Assembly (NCBI RefSeq): GCF_003402475.1
Contig: NZ_BFAB01000007.1
Location: forward strand, 281,054-345,053
DNA length: 64,000 nucleotides
DNA from: Mycobacterium sp. MFM001
GTDB taxonomy: Bacteria; Actinomycetota; Actinomycetes; Mycobacteriales; Mycobacteriaceae
Direction: 5' to 3'
The translations under genes and the position numbers were made by a program. The notes under the pieces were generated by a model. The model saw only the letters and a list, made by a program, of their open reading frames with translations, searched no databases and was not told where the DNA came from. Positions 27,529 to 35,513 of this stretch are shown piece by piece; position 1 is the stretch's first letter; the number at the start of each line of letters is the position of its first letter.

Positions 27529-28281
27529 CTAGGCCTGCGCCAATCGCCTATTCGTCACTCGCAACTGGCGGGCTGTGCTGACCGCGAGCGCCTCGATCTG
27601 TTCGGGCTGCAGCCGCCCGCACAGTCGGTCCCAGTGGATCGCGACGTCGTCACCGACCGCCACATCGGGCACCGCGCTGTACCCGTCGACCCAGACATCG
27701 AGTGCACGCGGCGACGGCTCGGAAAGCTCCAGCCCGTGACCGTCCCAGACCAGCCGACGGCACGACACCTCGACAGTTTCGCTGTCACGGGAAAGCACAG
27801 TGCCCCAAGTGATTCGGCAGTTATCCAGGACGCTGAGCGGGTGCTCGTCGAGGCTTCCCCCTTTTAGGCCCAGCAACCGTGACCACGGGTAGATGCCGAA
27901 CACGTGGAAGCTGTGATTCGCGGCGGCCTCACGTGCCAGATCCGGCCCAAGATATGACCAGTAACGACCCGCCTGCGGACCGATGACGGCGAGCAACTCG
28001 TCGAGGAATGCCTTCGGGTCCACCTCGGCGCCGACACCGCCGCCGTGCCAATACGATTCGACCAGCCGGTAATCCAGCGGGTCGGCGATACCGGTCATCG
28101 CCGACAGCACCTGCAGATACGGCCAGGCGCCGGAAAACTTCGTCGCCGCTGTGCGCACCTCTTCTGCCGACCCCTCCCGCAGCGTTGCACCCAGCGGCGG
28201 GCCGCAAAAGCCGAGGGCATTGGGCGCATACGCGTAGCGGGCGAACATCTCCGCGCCCCGCGTGTCGACCGATACGGTCAC
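27529..28281 (-). CDS. Hydrogenase-cluster protein of unknown function (DUF6390-like)
   Basis: A 250-residue soluble protein whose conserved start reads AEMFARYAYAPNALGFCGPP, with further motifs SYWHGGGVGAEVDP and NHSFHVFGIYPWSRLL. It matches, from memory, the DUF6390 family that accompanies actinobacterial [NiFe] hydrogenases; I could not check this. No catalytic residues are obvious, and one N-terminal cysteine is in the conserved GFCGPP. The GTG at 28281 overlaps the hypD stop (GTGA), so it is translationally coupled as the last gene of the hydrogenase operon. Confidence 0.75.
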   Translation of the reverse strand: MTVSVDTRGAEMFARYAYAPNALGFCGPPLGATLREGSAEEVRTAATKFSGAWPYLQVLSAMTGIADPLDYRLVESYWHGGGVGAEVDPKAFLDELLAVIGPQAGRYWSYLGPDLAREAAANHSFHVFGIYPWSRLLGLKGGSLDEHPLSVLDNCRITWGTVLSRDSETVEVSCRRLVWDGHGLELSEPSPRALDVWVDGYSAVPDVAVGDDVAIHWDRLCGRLQPEQIEALAVSTARQLRVTNRRLAQA

Positions 28282-29411
28282 GTCCGGGAACCCACCAGCT
28301 TGACCGCGTCGCGGTGCATGCGGCCGAAGTTGTAGTAGGCCGCGCACGCGCCCTCGGGGGACACCATGCAGGTCCCGATCGGGGTCTCCGGAGTGCATGC
28401 GGTGCCGAAAACCTTGCACTCCCAAGGCTTGAGCACACCTTTGAGCACCTCACCGCACTGGCAGGCCTTGGGGTCGGCGACCCGCACGCCGGGCATGTCG
28501 TAGCGCAGCTCGGCGTCGAACTCGGCGAAGTCGTCGTGCAACCGCAGCGCGCTCTGCGAGATGAAGCCCAGTCCGCGCCATTCGAAGTGCGGGCGCAGCG
28601 CGAACACTTTGCCCATCAGCGCCAGCGCTGCCGGGTTGCCGTTTTCGGGCACCACCCGCTTGTACTGGTTTTCCACCTCGCAGCGACCCTCGCGGAGCTG
28701 GGTCAGCAGCATCGCGACCGAAGCCAGGATGTCCAGCGGCTCGAATCCCGAGACCACCAAGGGCTTTCCGTAGACTTCGGGCACGAATCGGTACGGCCGG
28801 TTCCCGACGACGGTTGACACGTGACCGGGTCCGATGAACCCGGAGAGCCGCAAATCAGGTGATTCCAGGATGGCCTTGATCGGCGGAATGATCGTGACGT
28901 GATTGCAGAACACGGAAAAGTTGCGCAGGCCCAAATCGCGTGCCCGCACCAGCGTCACTGCCGTCGACGGTGCGGTGGTCTCGAAACCGATCGCGAAGAA
29001 CACCACGTGTTTGTCCGGATTGTCGACCGCGATCTTGAGCGCGTCCAGCGGCGAGTAGACGAACCGCACGTCGGCGCCGCGCGCCTTGGCGTCCAGCAGA
29101 CTGCCGTTGGAGCCGGGGACTCGCATCATGTCACCGAAGCAGGTGAAGATCACGTCGGGTTGTTCGGCCAGCCACATCGCGTCGTCGATGCGGCCCATCG
29201 GGATCACACAGACGGGGCAGCCCGGGCCGTGTACCAGTTCCACATTCTCCGGCAACATGTGTTCGATGCCGTGCCGGTAGATGGTGTGGGTGTGGCCGCC
29301 GCAGACTTCCATGAACTTGAAGTGCTCACCGGCGTCACCGGCCAGGTGCTCGATCGCCACCAGCAGTCTGCGGGCCGCCGCCGGATCGCGGAATTCGTCG
29401 ACGAATTTCAT
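28278..29411 (-). CDS. hypD: Hydrogenase maturation protein HypD
   Basis: A 377-residue 4Fe-4S protein on which, with HypC, the Fe(CN)2CO unit is assembled. Conserved motifs are present: EVCGGHTHTIYRHG, GPGCPVCV, and the cysteine-rich C-terminal cluster region with CQCGEVLKG, ECKVFGTACTPETPIGTC and GACAAYY. The ATG at 29411 is preferred because AGGAG stands 5 nt away; a GTG two codons upstream abuts the same sequence. It follows hypC by 8 nt. Confidence 0.97.
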   Translation of the reverse strand: MKFVDEFRDPAAARRLLVAIEHLAGDAGEHFKFMEVCGGHTHTIYRHGIEHMLPENVELVHGPGCPVCVIPMGRIDDAMWLAEQPDVIFTCFGDMMRVPGSNGSLLDAKARGADVRFVYSPLDALKIAVDNPDKHVVFFAIGFETTAPSTAVTLVRARDLGLRNFSVFCNHVTIIPPIKAILESPDLRLSGFIGPGHVSTVVGNRPYRFVPEVYGKPLVVSGFEPLDILASVAMLLTQLREGRCEVENQYKRVVPENGNPAALALMGKVFALRPHFEWRGLGFISQSALRLHDDFAEFDAELRYDMPGVRVADPKACQCGEVLKGVLKPWECKVFGTACTPETPIGTCMVSPEGACAAYYNFGRMHRDAVKLVGSRT

Positions 29412-29419
29412 GGTCACTC

Positions 29420-29692
29420 CTACACGATCGCGGACTTGTCGAAGGCTTCCATTTCGGTGGCGTAGGCGTCACCCATCATTTGGACCGCGGCCAGCGTGAG
29501 CAGCGCTTCGGTCTCGTCGATCTTGGCCATCGCGAACCCGACGTGGATCAGCACCCAGTCGTCGGGTTCGGGCATGTCTTTTTCCAGCAGCCGCACGCTG
29601 ATCGTGCGCTGCACGCCACTGACGTCGACCTTGGCCAAATAGTTGGCCGGGTCGGTGATTTCGACAACCCTCCCGGGAATTCCAAGACACAT
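29420..29692 (-). CDS. hypC: HypC-type hydrogenase assembly chaperone (first copy)
   Basis: A 90-residue HypC/HybG/HupF protein starting MCLGIPGRVVEI; the cysteine next to the initiator methionine (Cys2) binds the iron unit and the large subunit. The beta-barrel core ends with DDWVLIHVGFAMAKIDE. It lies between hypE and hypD, so it probably forms the HypC-HypD complex. A 45-bp palindromic repeat sits in the 62-nt gap upstream. A second HypC (34628) and a fused HypC-like domain (31570) exist. Confidence 0.95.
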   Translation of the reverse strand: MCLGIPGRVVEITDPANYLAKVDVSGVQRTISVRLLEKDMPEPDDWVLIHVGFAMAKIDETEALLTLAAVQMMGDAYATEMEAFDKSAIV

Positions 29693-29708
29693 ATTCGGCT
29701 CCTTTCTC

Positions 29709-29753
29709 GTGGCGACCAGCTGCGCCCGGCTTCGCCGCGCTTGCGATCGCCAC
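29709..29753 (+). repeat. 45-bp dispersed palindromic repeat, copy 2
   Basis: Arms GTGGCGA (29709-29715) and TCGCCAC (29747-29753) pair perfectly. The repeat occupies nearly the whole hypE-hypC spacer, starting 2 nt after the hypE stop. It could act as an mRNA-stabilising or -processing hairpin inside the operon. Confidence 0.85.
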
Positions 29754-29754
29754 G

Positions 29755-30867
29755 TCAACAGATCCGCGGCAACGGGTCACCGACGAGCATGTCGACAATC
29801 CGGGTACCCCCAAATCCGGTGCGCACCACGACGGTTTCTGATGGTTCGGCGATGATTTCCCCGACCTCGGCCGCCTCGGCGCCCAGCGGATGGGACCGCA
29901 ACGCGGCCAGCCCGGCGTCGGCTTCCTCCGGCGCGACGACGGCGACGAACTTGCCTTCGTTGGCGACGTAGAGCGGGTCGATGCCCAGCAATTCGCATGC
30001 GCCGCTAACCATCGGGTGCACGGGCAGCTTCTCTTCCTCGAGCAGCACCCCGAGACCGCATGCCTGGGCCAGTTCGTTGCAGACGGTGCCCACCCCGCCG
30101 CGGGTCGCGTCGCGCAGCCAGCGGGTGGACGGTGCGGCGGCCAACAGCAGTTCCACCAGCGGGCTCACTGCGGCGGTGTCCGAGCAGATGTCGGCCTCGA
30201 TCGCCAAATCGCCGCGCGCCAGCATCACTGCCATCCCGTGATCGCCCATCGAACCGGACAGCAGCACCACGTCGCCCGCGCGGACCGACTGTGCCGAGAG
30301 CCTCCGTCCGGCGGGAATGACGCCGGCGCCGGTGGTGGTGATGAACAGGCCGTCGGCCGCGCCGTTGGGCACCACTTTGGTGTCACCGGTGACAATCTGC
30401 ACCCCGCACGCCGCCGCGGCCGCCGCCATGTCCGCGGTGATCTCCTTCAGCTCGGCAATCGGCAGGCCTTCTTCGAGCACGAATGCCGCCGAAATCCATT
30501 GCGGCACAGCACCGGTCACAGCGAGGTCATTGACGGTGCCGTGCACCGCGAGTTCACCGATGGAGCCTCCAGGAAAACGCCTGGGCTGCACCACAAACGA
30601 ATCGGTAGACAACACAATCCGCTCGCCGCTGGGCAATTCGATCACCGCGCCGTCACCCAGCGACGCCAGCAGCGGATTGGCGAACGCCTCCATGAACACC
30701 GCGTCCACCAGAGCCGCCGAGGCTTTGCCGCCCGCTCCGTGCGCCAGCGTCACGTGGTCGTCGAGCAACCGAGGCCGGCGTTTGCGGAACGACTCGATCC
30801 GTTCGATCACGTCGTTCTCGGCGAATTTCGGGCCCGACGCCAGGTATTCGCTTGCTGATTTAGGCAT
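29755..30867 (-). CDS. hypE: Hydrogenase maturation protein HypE
   Basis: A 370-residue PurM-like enzyme that dehydrates a carbamoylated C-terminal cysteine to a thiocyanate, the source of the cyanide ligands. The chain ends exactly with the family C-terminus PRIC, Cys370 being the modified residue. LAHGAGGKAS near the N-terminus and STDSFVVQP carry the ATP-binding residues. The ATG overlaps the stop of the SIS gene (TAATG), so translation is coupled. Confidence 0.97.
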   Translation of the reverse strand: MPKSASEYLASGPKFAENDVIERIESFRKRRPRLLDDHVTLAHGAGGKASAALVDAVFMEAFANPLLASLGDGAVIELPSGERIVLSTDSFVVQPRRFPGGSIGELAVHGTVNDLAVTGAVPQWISAAFVLEEGLPIAELKEITADMAAAAAACGVQIVTGDTKVVPNGAADGLFITTTGAGVIPAGRRLSAQSVRAGDVVLLSGSMGDHGMAVMLARGDLAIEADICSDTAAVSPLVELLLAAAPSTRWLRDATRGGVGTVCNELAQACGLGVLLEEEKLPVHPMVSGACELLGIDPLYVANEGKFVAVVAPEEADAGLAALRSHPLGAEAAEVGEIIAEPSETVVVRTGFGGTRIVDMLVGDPLPRIC

Positions 30868-31520
30868 TAGGCAACCACTTCCATCTGTTGGTGCACCGCC
30901 AGCCACAATTCGTAGCCCAGTAGCGCTTGGGCTTCCTGGATGCGGTGCACGCTTTGCGAACGAACGACGAAACAGGCATCGACATCCTTGCTTTTGGCGA
31001 ACGCGCCGCCGTCGTACCCGGCGAAACCGATGGTGTACATGTCGCGATGACGCGCTTCTTTAAGCCCCGCCATCAGATTCGGTGAGCTGCCGCTGGTCGA
31101 CATCGCGATCGCGATGTCGCCCGGCTTCGCTCGTGCGATCAACTGCCGGGCGAACACCAGCTCGTATCCGACGTCGTTGCCCAGCGCCGTCAGGATCGCC
31201 TGATCGGCGGTCAGCGACCAGGACGGCAGCGGCTTCCCGATCGGCGGCCGGGCGAACAATTTCGCGAGCGTGGTGGAATCAGTGCAGCTGCCGCCATTGC
31301 CGAAGGTGAATAACCGCCCCCCGGCCGCGAACCGGCGCGCCATCTCGCCGGCGGCGGTGGCCAATAGTTCCGCATTGGATTCCACGGTGGAGCGGCGCAG
31401 CGCCAAGCTTTCGGTTGCTTTTGCCTGCGCCGAGGCGGTGAGATCGGCCAGCAGCGACGTGGCGTCGTCTTCCTGCGCGTCGATGAACGGGTACAGGAAG
31501 TTGGTCGGTTCGTCAGTCAT
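30867..31520 (-). CDS. SIS-domain protein, phosphoheptose-isomerase-like (GmhA-like)
   Basis: A 217-residue SIS (sugar isomerase) protein. The phosphosugar-binding signatures are FTFGNGGSCTDSTTLAKLF (residues about 71-89) and IAMSTSGSSPNLMAGL. The order and length resemble sedoheptulose-7-phosphate isomerase GmhA. Its place inside the hyp operon, coupled to hypE, implies a hydrogenase-related role, although no heptose pathway is nearby. Such SIS genes accompany other actinobacterial group 1h clusters, from memory. The ribosome site GAGGAGG is provided by a MIRU-like spacer. Confidence 0.85.
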   Translation of the reverse strand: MTDEPTNFLYPFIDAQEDDATSLLADLTASAQAKATESLALRRSTVESNAELLATAAGEMARRFAAGGRLFTFGNGGSCTDSTTLAKLFARPPIGKPLPSWSLTADQAILTALGNDVGYELVFARQLIARAKPGDIAIAMSTSGSSPNLMAGLKEARHRDMYTIGFAGYDGGAFAKSKDVDACFVVRSQSVHRIQEAQALLGYELWLAVHQQMEVVA

Positions 31521-31569
31521 CGGCGCCGCTCCTCCTCATCGCTTCGCTCTGCATCGTCGCCGGCGCGAG
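31521..31569 (-). repeat. MIRU-like interspersed unit
   Basis: The 49-nt spacer between the SIS/HypC fusion and the SIS gene contains, on the minus strand, GCCGGCGACGATGCAGAGCG followed by AAGCGATGAGGAGGAGCGGC. It matches, as I remember it, the core of mycobacterial interspersed repetitive units. Like those, it fits between a TGA stop and an ATG start and supplies the ribosome-binding site. Only one copy is seen here. Confidence 0.6.
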
Positions 31570-32289
31570 TCATCGGACGTCCTCCTCGCTGGCCCGGCTG
31601 ATCGCCGTCCCCGCATGTACGAGCACGAGATCGCCCGGCGCGACAGGCTCGACCAGCGTGGTCGCGACGGTCTCGACCCCCTGGGCGGTGCGCACCTCCG
31701 CTGTGCCGTCCGCCGACGCCGCGCTGACCTCACCGAGGCGGCCCTCGTCGCTGCACGTGGTGCAGACCTCCTCTGCAGCAGCAGGTTTCAGCAGCCCCGG
31801 ATGCTCGAAGCAAACATGGGTCAGTTCCCACAACAGGTGGTAGAACAGCACGAAGCCCCCCGTCGCGGGCACCCTGGGGTCCGGATCGTCAAGCCAGAGC
31901 ACGTGATCCGCCATTCCGGCCGGCGGCCGCTCCCCGCTGCCGATCCACACCGTGGTGGCACCCCAGGCCGGGCATCGACGCATCACCGACCGGACCTCGC
32001 GATTATCGGCGCCGCCGACGCCGACCACGATGTCGCCGGGACGGACCGACACCCTGACCAGGTCCACCACGTCGGGTCCGGTCAACGCGACAGCCGGCAA
32101 TGCCCGCTTGCCCACGATCACCGGATGGATGAACTCCACCGCGATGTGTAAGGCGTGCGGCTCCCACCCAGGTGCTATAGACCACATGGTGGCACCGGTC
32201 GCGAATCGCCTGGCCAGAGTGAGCGCGGTAGCAGCCAGATCGGCGGTCAGCTCGGCGCCGAGTCCGCGGTCAACCGCGGTGGTAGTCAT
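31570..32289 (-). CDS. SIS-like domain fused to a HypC-like domain
   Basis: A 239-residue protein. Residues 1-165 look like a SIS/phosphosugar-binding fold (DIVVGVGGADNREVRSVMRR, then CPAWGATTVWIGSGERP). Residues 175-239 resemble a HypC barrel, with VCTTCSDEGRLGEVSA taking the place of MCLGIPG and ending PGDLVLVHAGTAISRAS. The cysteine is therefore internal rather than N-terminal. A strong AGGAGGTG inside the end of hypF precedes the start, and the two genes overlap by 4 nt. The role is inferred to be in large-subunit maturation; the fusion is unusual. Confidence 0.8.
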   Translation of the reverse strand: MTTTAVDRGLGAELTADLAATALTLARRFATGATMWSIAPGWEPHALHIAVEFIHPVIVGKRALPAVALTGPDVVDLVRVSVRPGDIVVGVGGADNREVRSVMRRCPAWGATTVWIGSGERPPAGMADHVLWLDDPDPRVPATGGFVLFYHLLWELTHVCFEHPGLLKPAAAEEVCTTCSDEGRLGEVSAASADGTAEVRTAQGVETVATTLVEPVAPGDLVLVHAGTAISRASEEDVR

Positions 32290-34631
32290 GAGGACACCTC
32301 CTGTAGGAGTGAATTGTGTTGCGAGTCAAGCGCTGTCAGTATGGAGACTGCCGCCTGACCGAGCGCTAGTCCACCGTCATTAGATGGCACGATATGATGA
32401 GTCAGGACTTCGAATCCTGCCTGTTGCAGCCGTTCTCGGCATGCGCCAAGCAGCAACACGTTCTGGAACACCCCACCGGTGAGGCCGACCACTCGGACGG
32501 GCCCGGCGACCAGAGCAACCGCCTCGCCGACGGCGACGGCGACTGCCTCATGGAAGCCCGCCGCCAGCGCCGACGGTTCGGCTCCCGCGCGCAGTTCCGA
32601 CACCATTGCCCGCACCAGGCCACGCGGGTCGATCACACCGTCGTCGCGCACCTCCAGCCGCAACGGCGCAGCCTCGCCGGCGGTTTCGGCTAGCACCTCG
32701 AGTTCTATGGCGGCCTGGGCCTCGTAGTCGATGCGGTGACGGACCCCGAGCAGCGAGGCGATCGCGTCGAACAGCCGGCCCATGCTGGAACACCGCACAC
32801 AGCCCACACCGGTGTCCAGCTGCGAGCGCACGGCGGACAGCTCGGCGGGCGTCGCGGCCGTCACCGGCGGCAAATCCCGGCTCCAGTCGATGCCGGCGGT
32901 CCGCAACTGCGACAACGCCATCCGCCACGGATTGCGCACTGCGGCATCCCCGCCCGGCAGCGGCACCGGCATCAGATAACCGGCCCGGGTGAACCGGTGG
33001 CTGTCGCGACCGACCGCCAGGATTTCTCCGCCCCAGATGGTGCCGTCGCAGCCATATCCGGTGCCGTCGAAGGAGACACCGATGATTGGTTCGCCGATGC
33101 GGCCATGCTCGACCAGCAGCGAGACGACGTGCGCGTGGTGGTGCTGGACGAGATCCAATGGCCGGCCACCGGCATGGCGCTCGGCCCAACTGCGGGTCTG
33201 ATACCCCGGATGCAGATCGGCGCTCAATCGCACCGGCTGGTGCCGGATTTCGCTGAGCTGGTCCACCGCGCGTTCGAACGCCCGCAGCGTCTCCAGCGTG
33301 CCCATGTCACCGATGTGTCCAGACATGAACGCGCGCGAGCCGTCGGTGAGGCAGAACGTGTTCTTCAGTTCGCCGCCGACCGCCAGCACGGCCGGGCCTT
33401 CGCGGCCGAGATCGACCGGCAGCGGCGCGTAACCCCGGGAGCGCCGGATGGGCAGTTCCCGACCGTCGAGGACGCGTACCACCGAGTCGTCGCAGGGCAC
33501 GTGGATCGGCCGATTGTGATCGAGCACCGCATCGCACAGCGGCGGAAGCCGTTGTGCGGCATCGTCGGCGGTGAAGCAGATCGGCTCGTCGGAGCGGTTG
33601 GCGCTGGTCAGCACCAGCGCATCGGGCACCGGTGTGTCGACGGCGGGGATGGGCGCGAGCAGCAGGTGATGGATGGGAGAGTACGGCAACATCAACCCCA
33701 GCAATGGATTACCCGGCGCGACGGCCTCGGCGACCGGCGCGTGGGGGCGCCGTCGCAGCAACACGACGGGACGCGCCGGGCCGGACATGATCGCGGCCTC
33801 GGCGTCATCGATCCACGCAAAGCGGCGTGCCACGTCGAGATCCCGCACCAGCATCGCAAATGGCTTGGCACCACGCATTTTTCGAGCCCGCAACACGCCC
33901 AACGCCGCCTCGTCGTCAACGGCGCAGGCCAGGTGGTAGCCGCCGATACCCTTGATCGCCACCACCGCCCCGTCGGCCAGCGCCTGCTGCGCGGCGGCCA
34001 GCGCGGCATCCGCTCCGTCGACGCGGCCGGCGTCGGAGCGGAAGCACAGCGACGGCCCGCAGTGCGGGCAGGCGATCGGCTGCGCGTGGAAGCGGCGATC
34101 CGCCGGATCGTGGTATTCCGCGGCGCAACGCTCGCACATCGCGAAACCGGCCATGGTCGTGCCCGGCCGGTCGTAGGGCAGCGCGCGGACGAGCGTGAAC
34201 CGGGGCCCGCAGTTGGTACAGGTCACGAACGGGTGCCGGTAACGGCGGTCGGCCGGATCGAACAGCTCGCGCACACAGTCCTCGCAGACCGCGATGTCGG
34301 GCGGAATCGGCGTAGTGGCCCCGGGGACCGATTGACTCTCGACGATCCGGAAACCGGCGTCGCACGTGGTCTGGACGTCGACGACGGAGATTTCGGTGAT
34401 TCGGGCCAGCGGCGGCGCCTCCGCCCGCAGCCGGCGGGCAAACTCGTCAATGCGCGCGGCCGGACCTTGCGCTTCGAGAAACACTGCGCCGGAATCGTTT
34501 CCGACAAACCCGGCCAGACCAAGCTCGCCGGCAATCCGGTGCACGAACGGACGAAAGCCCACCCCTTGGACCACGCCGGTCACGGTGAACCGCCGCCGAA
34601 CATCTCCGGATGGCAGCAACACGTCGGTCAT
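32286..34631 (-). CDS. hypF: Carbamoyltransferase HypF
   Basis: A 781-residue protein that transfers a carbamoyl group from carbamoyl phosphate to HypE. Domains in order are acylphosphatase (VQGVGFRPFVHRIA, residues 20-33), two zinc-finger repeats (CEDCVREL, CTNCGPRF, CERCAAEY, CPHCGPSL, residues about 109-185), a YrdC-like domain (ALADGAVVAIKGIGGYHLAC), and a Kae1-like domain with the HHHAHV metal motif and a final NDGGLALGQA. Full length. It overlaps hypC upstream by 4 nt (ATGA). Confidence 0.97.
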   Translation of the reverse strand: MTDVLLPSGDVRRRFTVTGVVQGVGFRPFVHRIAGELGLAGFVGNDSGAVFLEAQGPAARIDEFARRLRAEAPPLARITEISVVDVQTTCDAGFRIVESQSVPGATTPIPPDIAVCEDCVRELFDPADRRYRHPFVTCTNCGPRFTLVRALPYDRPGTTMAGFAMCERCAAEYHDPADRRFHAQPIACPHCGPSLCFRSDAGRVDGADAALAAAQQALADGAVVAIKGIGGYHLACAVDDEAALGVLRARKMRGAKPFAMLVRDLDVARRFAWIDDAEAAIMSGPARPVVLLRRRPHAPVAEAVAPGNPLLGLMLPYSPIHHLLLAPIPAVDTPVPDALVLTSANRSDEPICFTADDAAQRLPPLCDAVLDHNRPIHVPCDDSVVRVLDGRELPIRRSRGYAPLPVDLGREGPAVLAVGGELKNTFCLTDGSRAFMSGHIGDMGTLETLRAFERAVDQLSEIRHQPVRLSADLHPGYQTRSWAERHAGGRPLDLVQHHHAHVVSLLVEHGRIGEPIIGVSFDGTGYGCDGTIWGGEILAVGRDSHRFTRAGYLMPVPLPGGDAAVRNPWRMALSQLRTAGIDWSRDLPPVTAATPAELSAVRSQLDTGVGCVRCSSMGRLFDAIASLLGVRHRIDYEAQAAIELEVLAETAGEAAPLRLEVRDDGVIDPRGLVRAMVSELRAGAEPSALAAGFHEAVAVAVGEAVALVAGPVRVVGLTGGVFQNVLLLGACRERLQQAGFEVLTHHIVPSNDGGLALGQAAVSILTALDSQHNSLLQEVSS

Positions 34632-34876
34632 GTCGCCCCACCGCCGCCGCGGCCCATCATCTCGAGACCGGCCATCGCCTGCTCGGCACCGGCCCGGTCT
34701 GTCTTTTCGACGGCGAATCCCATGTGGATGATCACCCAGTCACCGGGAGCCAACGTTTCCTCCGGCAGCATGCCCACATTGACCTTGCGGGTCTCGCCGG
34801 CGACGTCGACTAGCGCGAGTTGCCCGTCATAGCCGTCGAGCATCTGGACGACTTGACCCGGAATACCCAGACACAT
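34628..34876 (-). CDS. hypC: HypC-type hydrogenase assembly chaperone (second copy)
   Basis: An 82-residue HypC/HybG protein starting MCLGIPGQVVQML, with Cys2 as iron and subunit ligand and the terminal GDWVIIHMGFAVEKTD. It is distinct from the copy at 29420, roughly half identical by eye. Two HypC paralogues often divide the work between HypD and the large subunit. It is located between the endopeptidase gene and hypF, coupled to both. Confidence 0.95.
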   Translation of the reverse strand: MCLGIPGQVVQMLDGYDGQLALVDVAGETRKVNVGMLPEETLAPGDWVIIHMGFAVEKTDRAGAEQAMAGLEMMGRGGGGAT

Positions 34877-34879
34877 CTG

Positions 34880-35377
34880 TCAAACCTCTCGCAGGCTCTG
34901 GTCCCCGTCACGCAGCATCCCCACTGCCGACTCGACTGCCGCCACCGCATCCGGAATGGCGGCCTGGACGATCTCGCTCAAACCCAGGCCGTCGGAGACG
35001 TCGGCGACCTCGCACCCCACCACGACAGTCCGCGGAGCGACGCCGCCGAGGGCCCGAAGGCTCGCGAACACCGCTGCCGGGTCCATGCCGTGCGCATCCA
35101 GTGCCGGGGTCAAGTCGTGCGCCCCATGGTCGGCTTCGAAGACGTGGACCGTACCGGGGGAGCCCCGGTTGGGCACCGCGTCGACGAGCACTAGGGCGTC
35201 CCAACCGTCAAGGAGGTCATAGGCCAAGTGCATGCCTCCGATTCCGTAGTCGGTGGCGCGTACCCCATCCGACCCGGCGACCCGATCACACACAAAACGC
35301 ATCACCTCGGGACCAAAGCCGTCATCACCGAGGAAGATGTTGCCGATCCCGGCTATCAGGATGCGGGACGCCACCAC
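34880..35377 (-). CDS. Hydrogenase maturation endopeptidase (HybD/HyaD family)
   Basis: A 165-residue protease that clips the C-terminal extension of the large subunit after nickel insertion. Conserved nickel ligands are in GIGNIFLGDDGFG (Glu/Asp position near residue 18), the LVDAVP motif (Asp) and the late H of LDAHGM. The large subunit here has 20 residues after the last active-site His, a matching substrate. It starts with GTG (35377 or 35374), 17 nt after the 39-codon gene. Confidence 0.94.
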   Translation of the reverse strand: MVASRILIAGIGNIFLGDDGFGPEVMRFVCDRVAGSDGVRATDYGIGGMHLAYDLLDGWDALVLVDAVPNRGSPGTVHVFEADHGAHDLTPALDAHGMDPAAVFASLRALGGVAPRTVVVGCEVADVSDGLGLSEIVQAAIPDAVAAVESAVGMLRDGDQSLREV

Positions 35378-35393
35378 GTCGACAATGGCTCCG

Positions 35394-35513
35394 CTACATG
35401 TGCCGGATCTTCAGATACCGTCTGGCATCCGGAACCGATCGCAGCCCCAAACCAACCGCGATCAAACCGATCACCGCCAGAATGGCTACGAACACCCAAC
35501 CTAAGATCTCCAT
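35394..35513 (-). CDS. 39-residue membrane microprotein (DUF6893-like)
   Basis: A very short gene: ATG at 35513, TAG at 35394-35396. The product is a single transmembrane helix (WVFVAILAVIGLIAVGLGL) followed by SVPDARRYLKIRHM, a basic, presumably cytosolic tail. The pattern helix plus RSxPDxxRYLxxRxM matches, as I remember it, the DUF6893 family found in actinobacterial hydrogenase loci. It overlaps the preceding 450-aa gene by 13 nt and precedes the endopeptidase gene by 16 nt, so it is clearly within the operon. It may anchor the hydrogenase to the membrane; that is inference. Confidence 0.8.
   Translation of the reverse strand: MEILGWVFVAILAVIGLIAVGLGLRSVPDARRYLKIRHM

Noticed and set aside
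30867..31520. Heptose (GDP-heptose) biosynthesis gene gmhA
   Set aside because: The fold fits, but none of the other heptose genes is near and the gene is coupled to hypE, so a hydrogenase-linked role is more likely.
32736..34832. A 698-codon plus-strand frame over hypF
   Set aside because: It is the antisense shadow of hypF, which has all its domain motifs intact.
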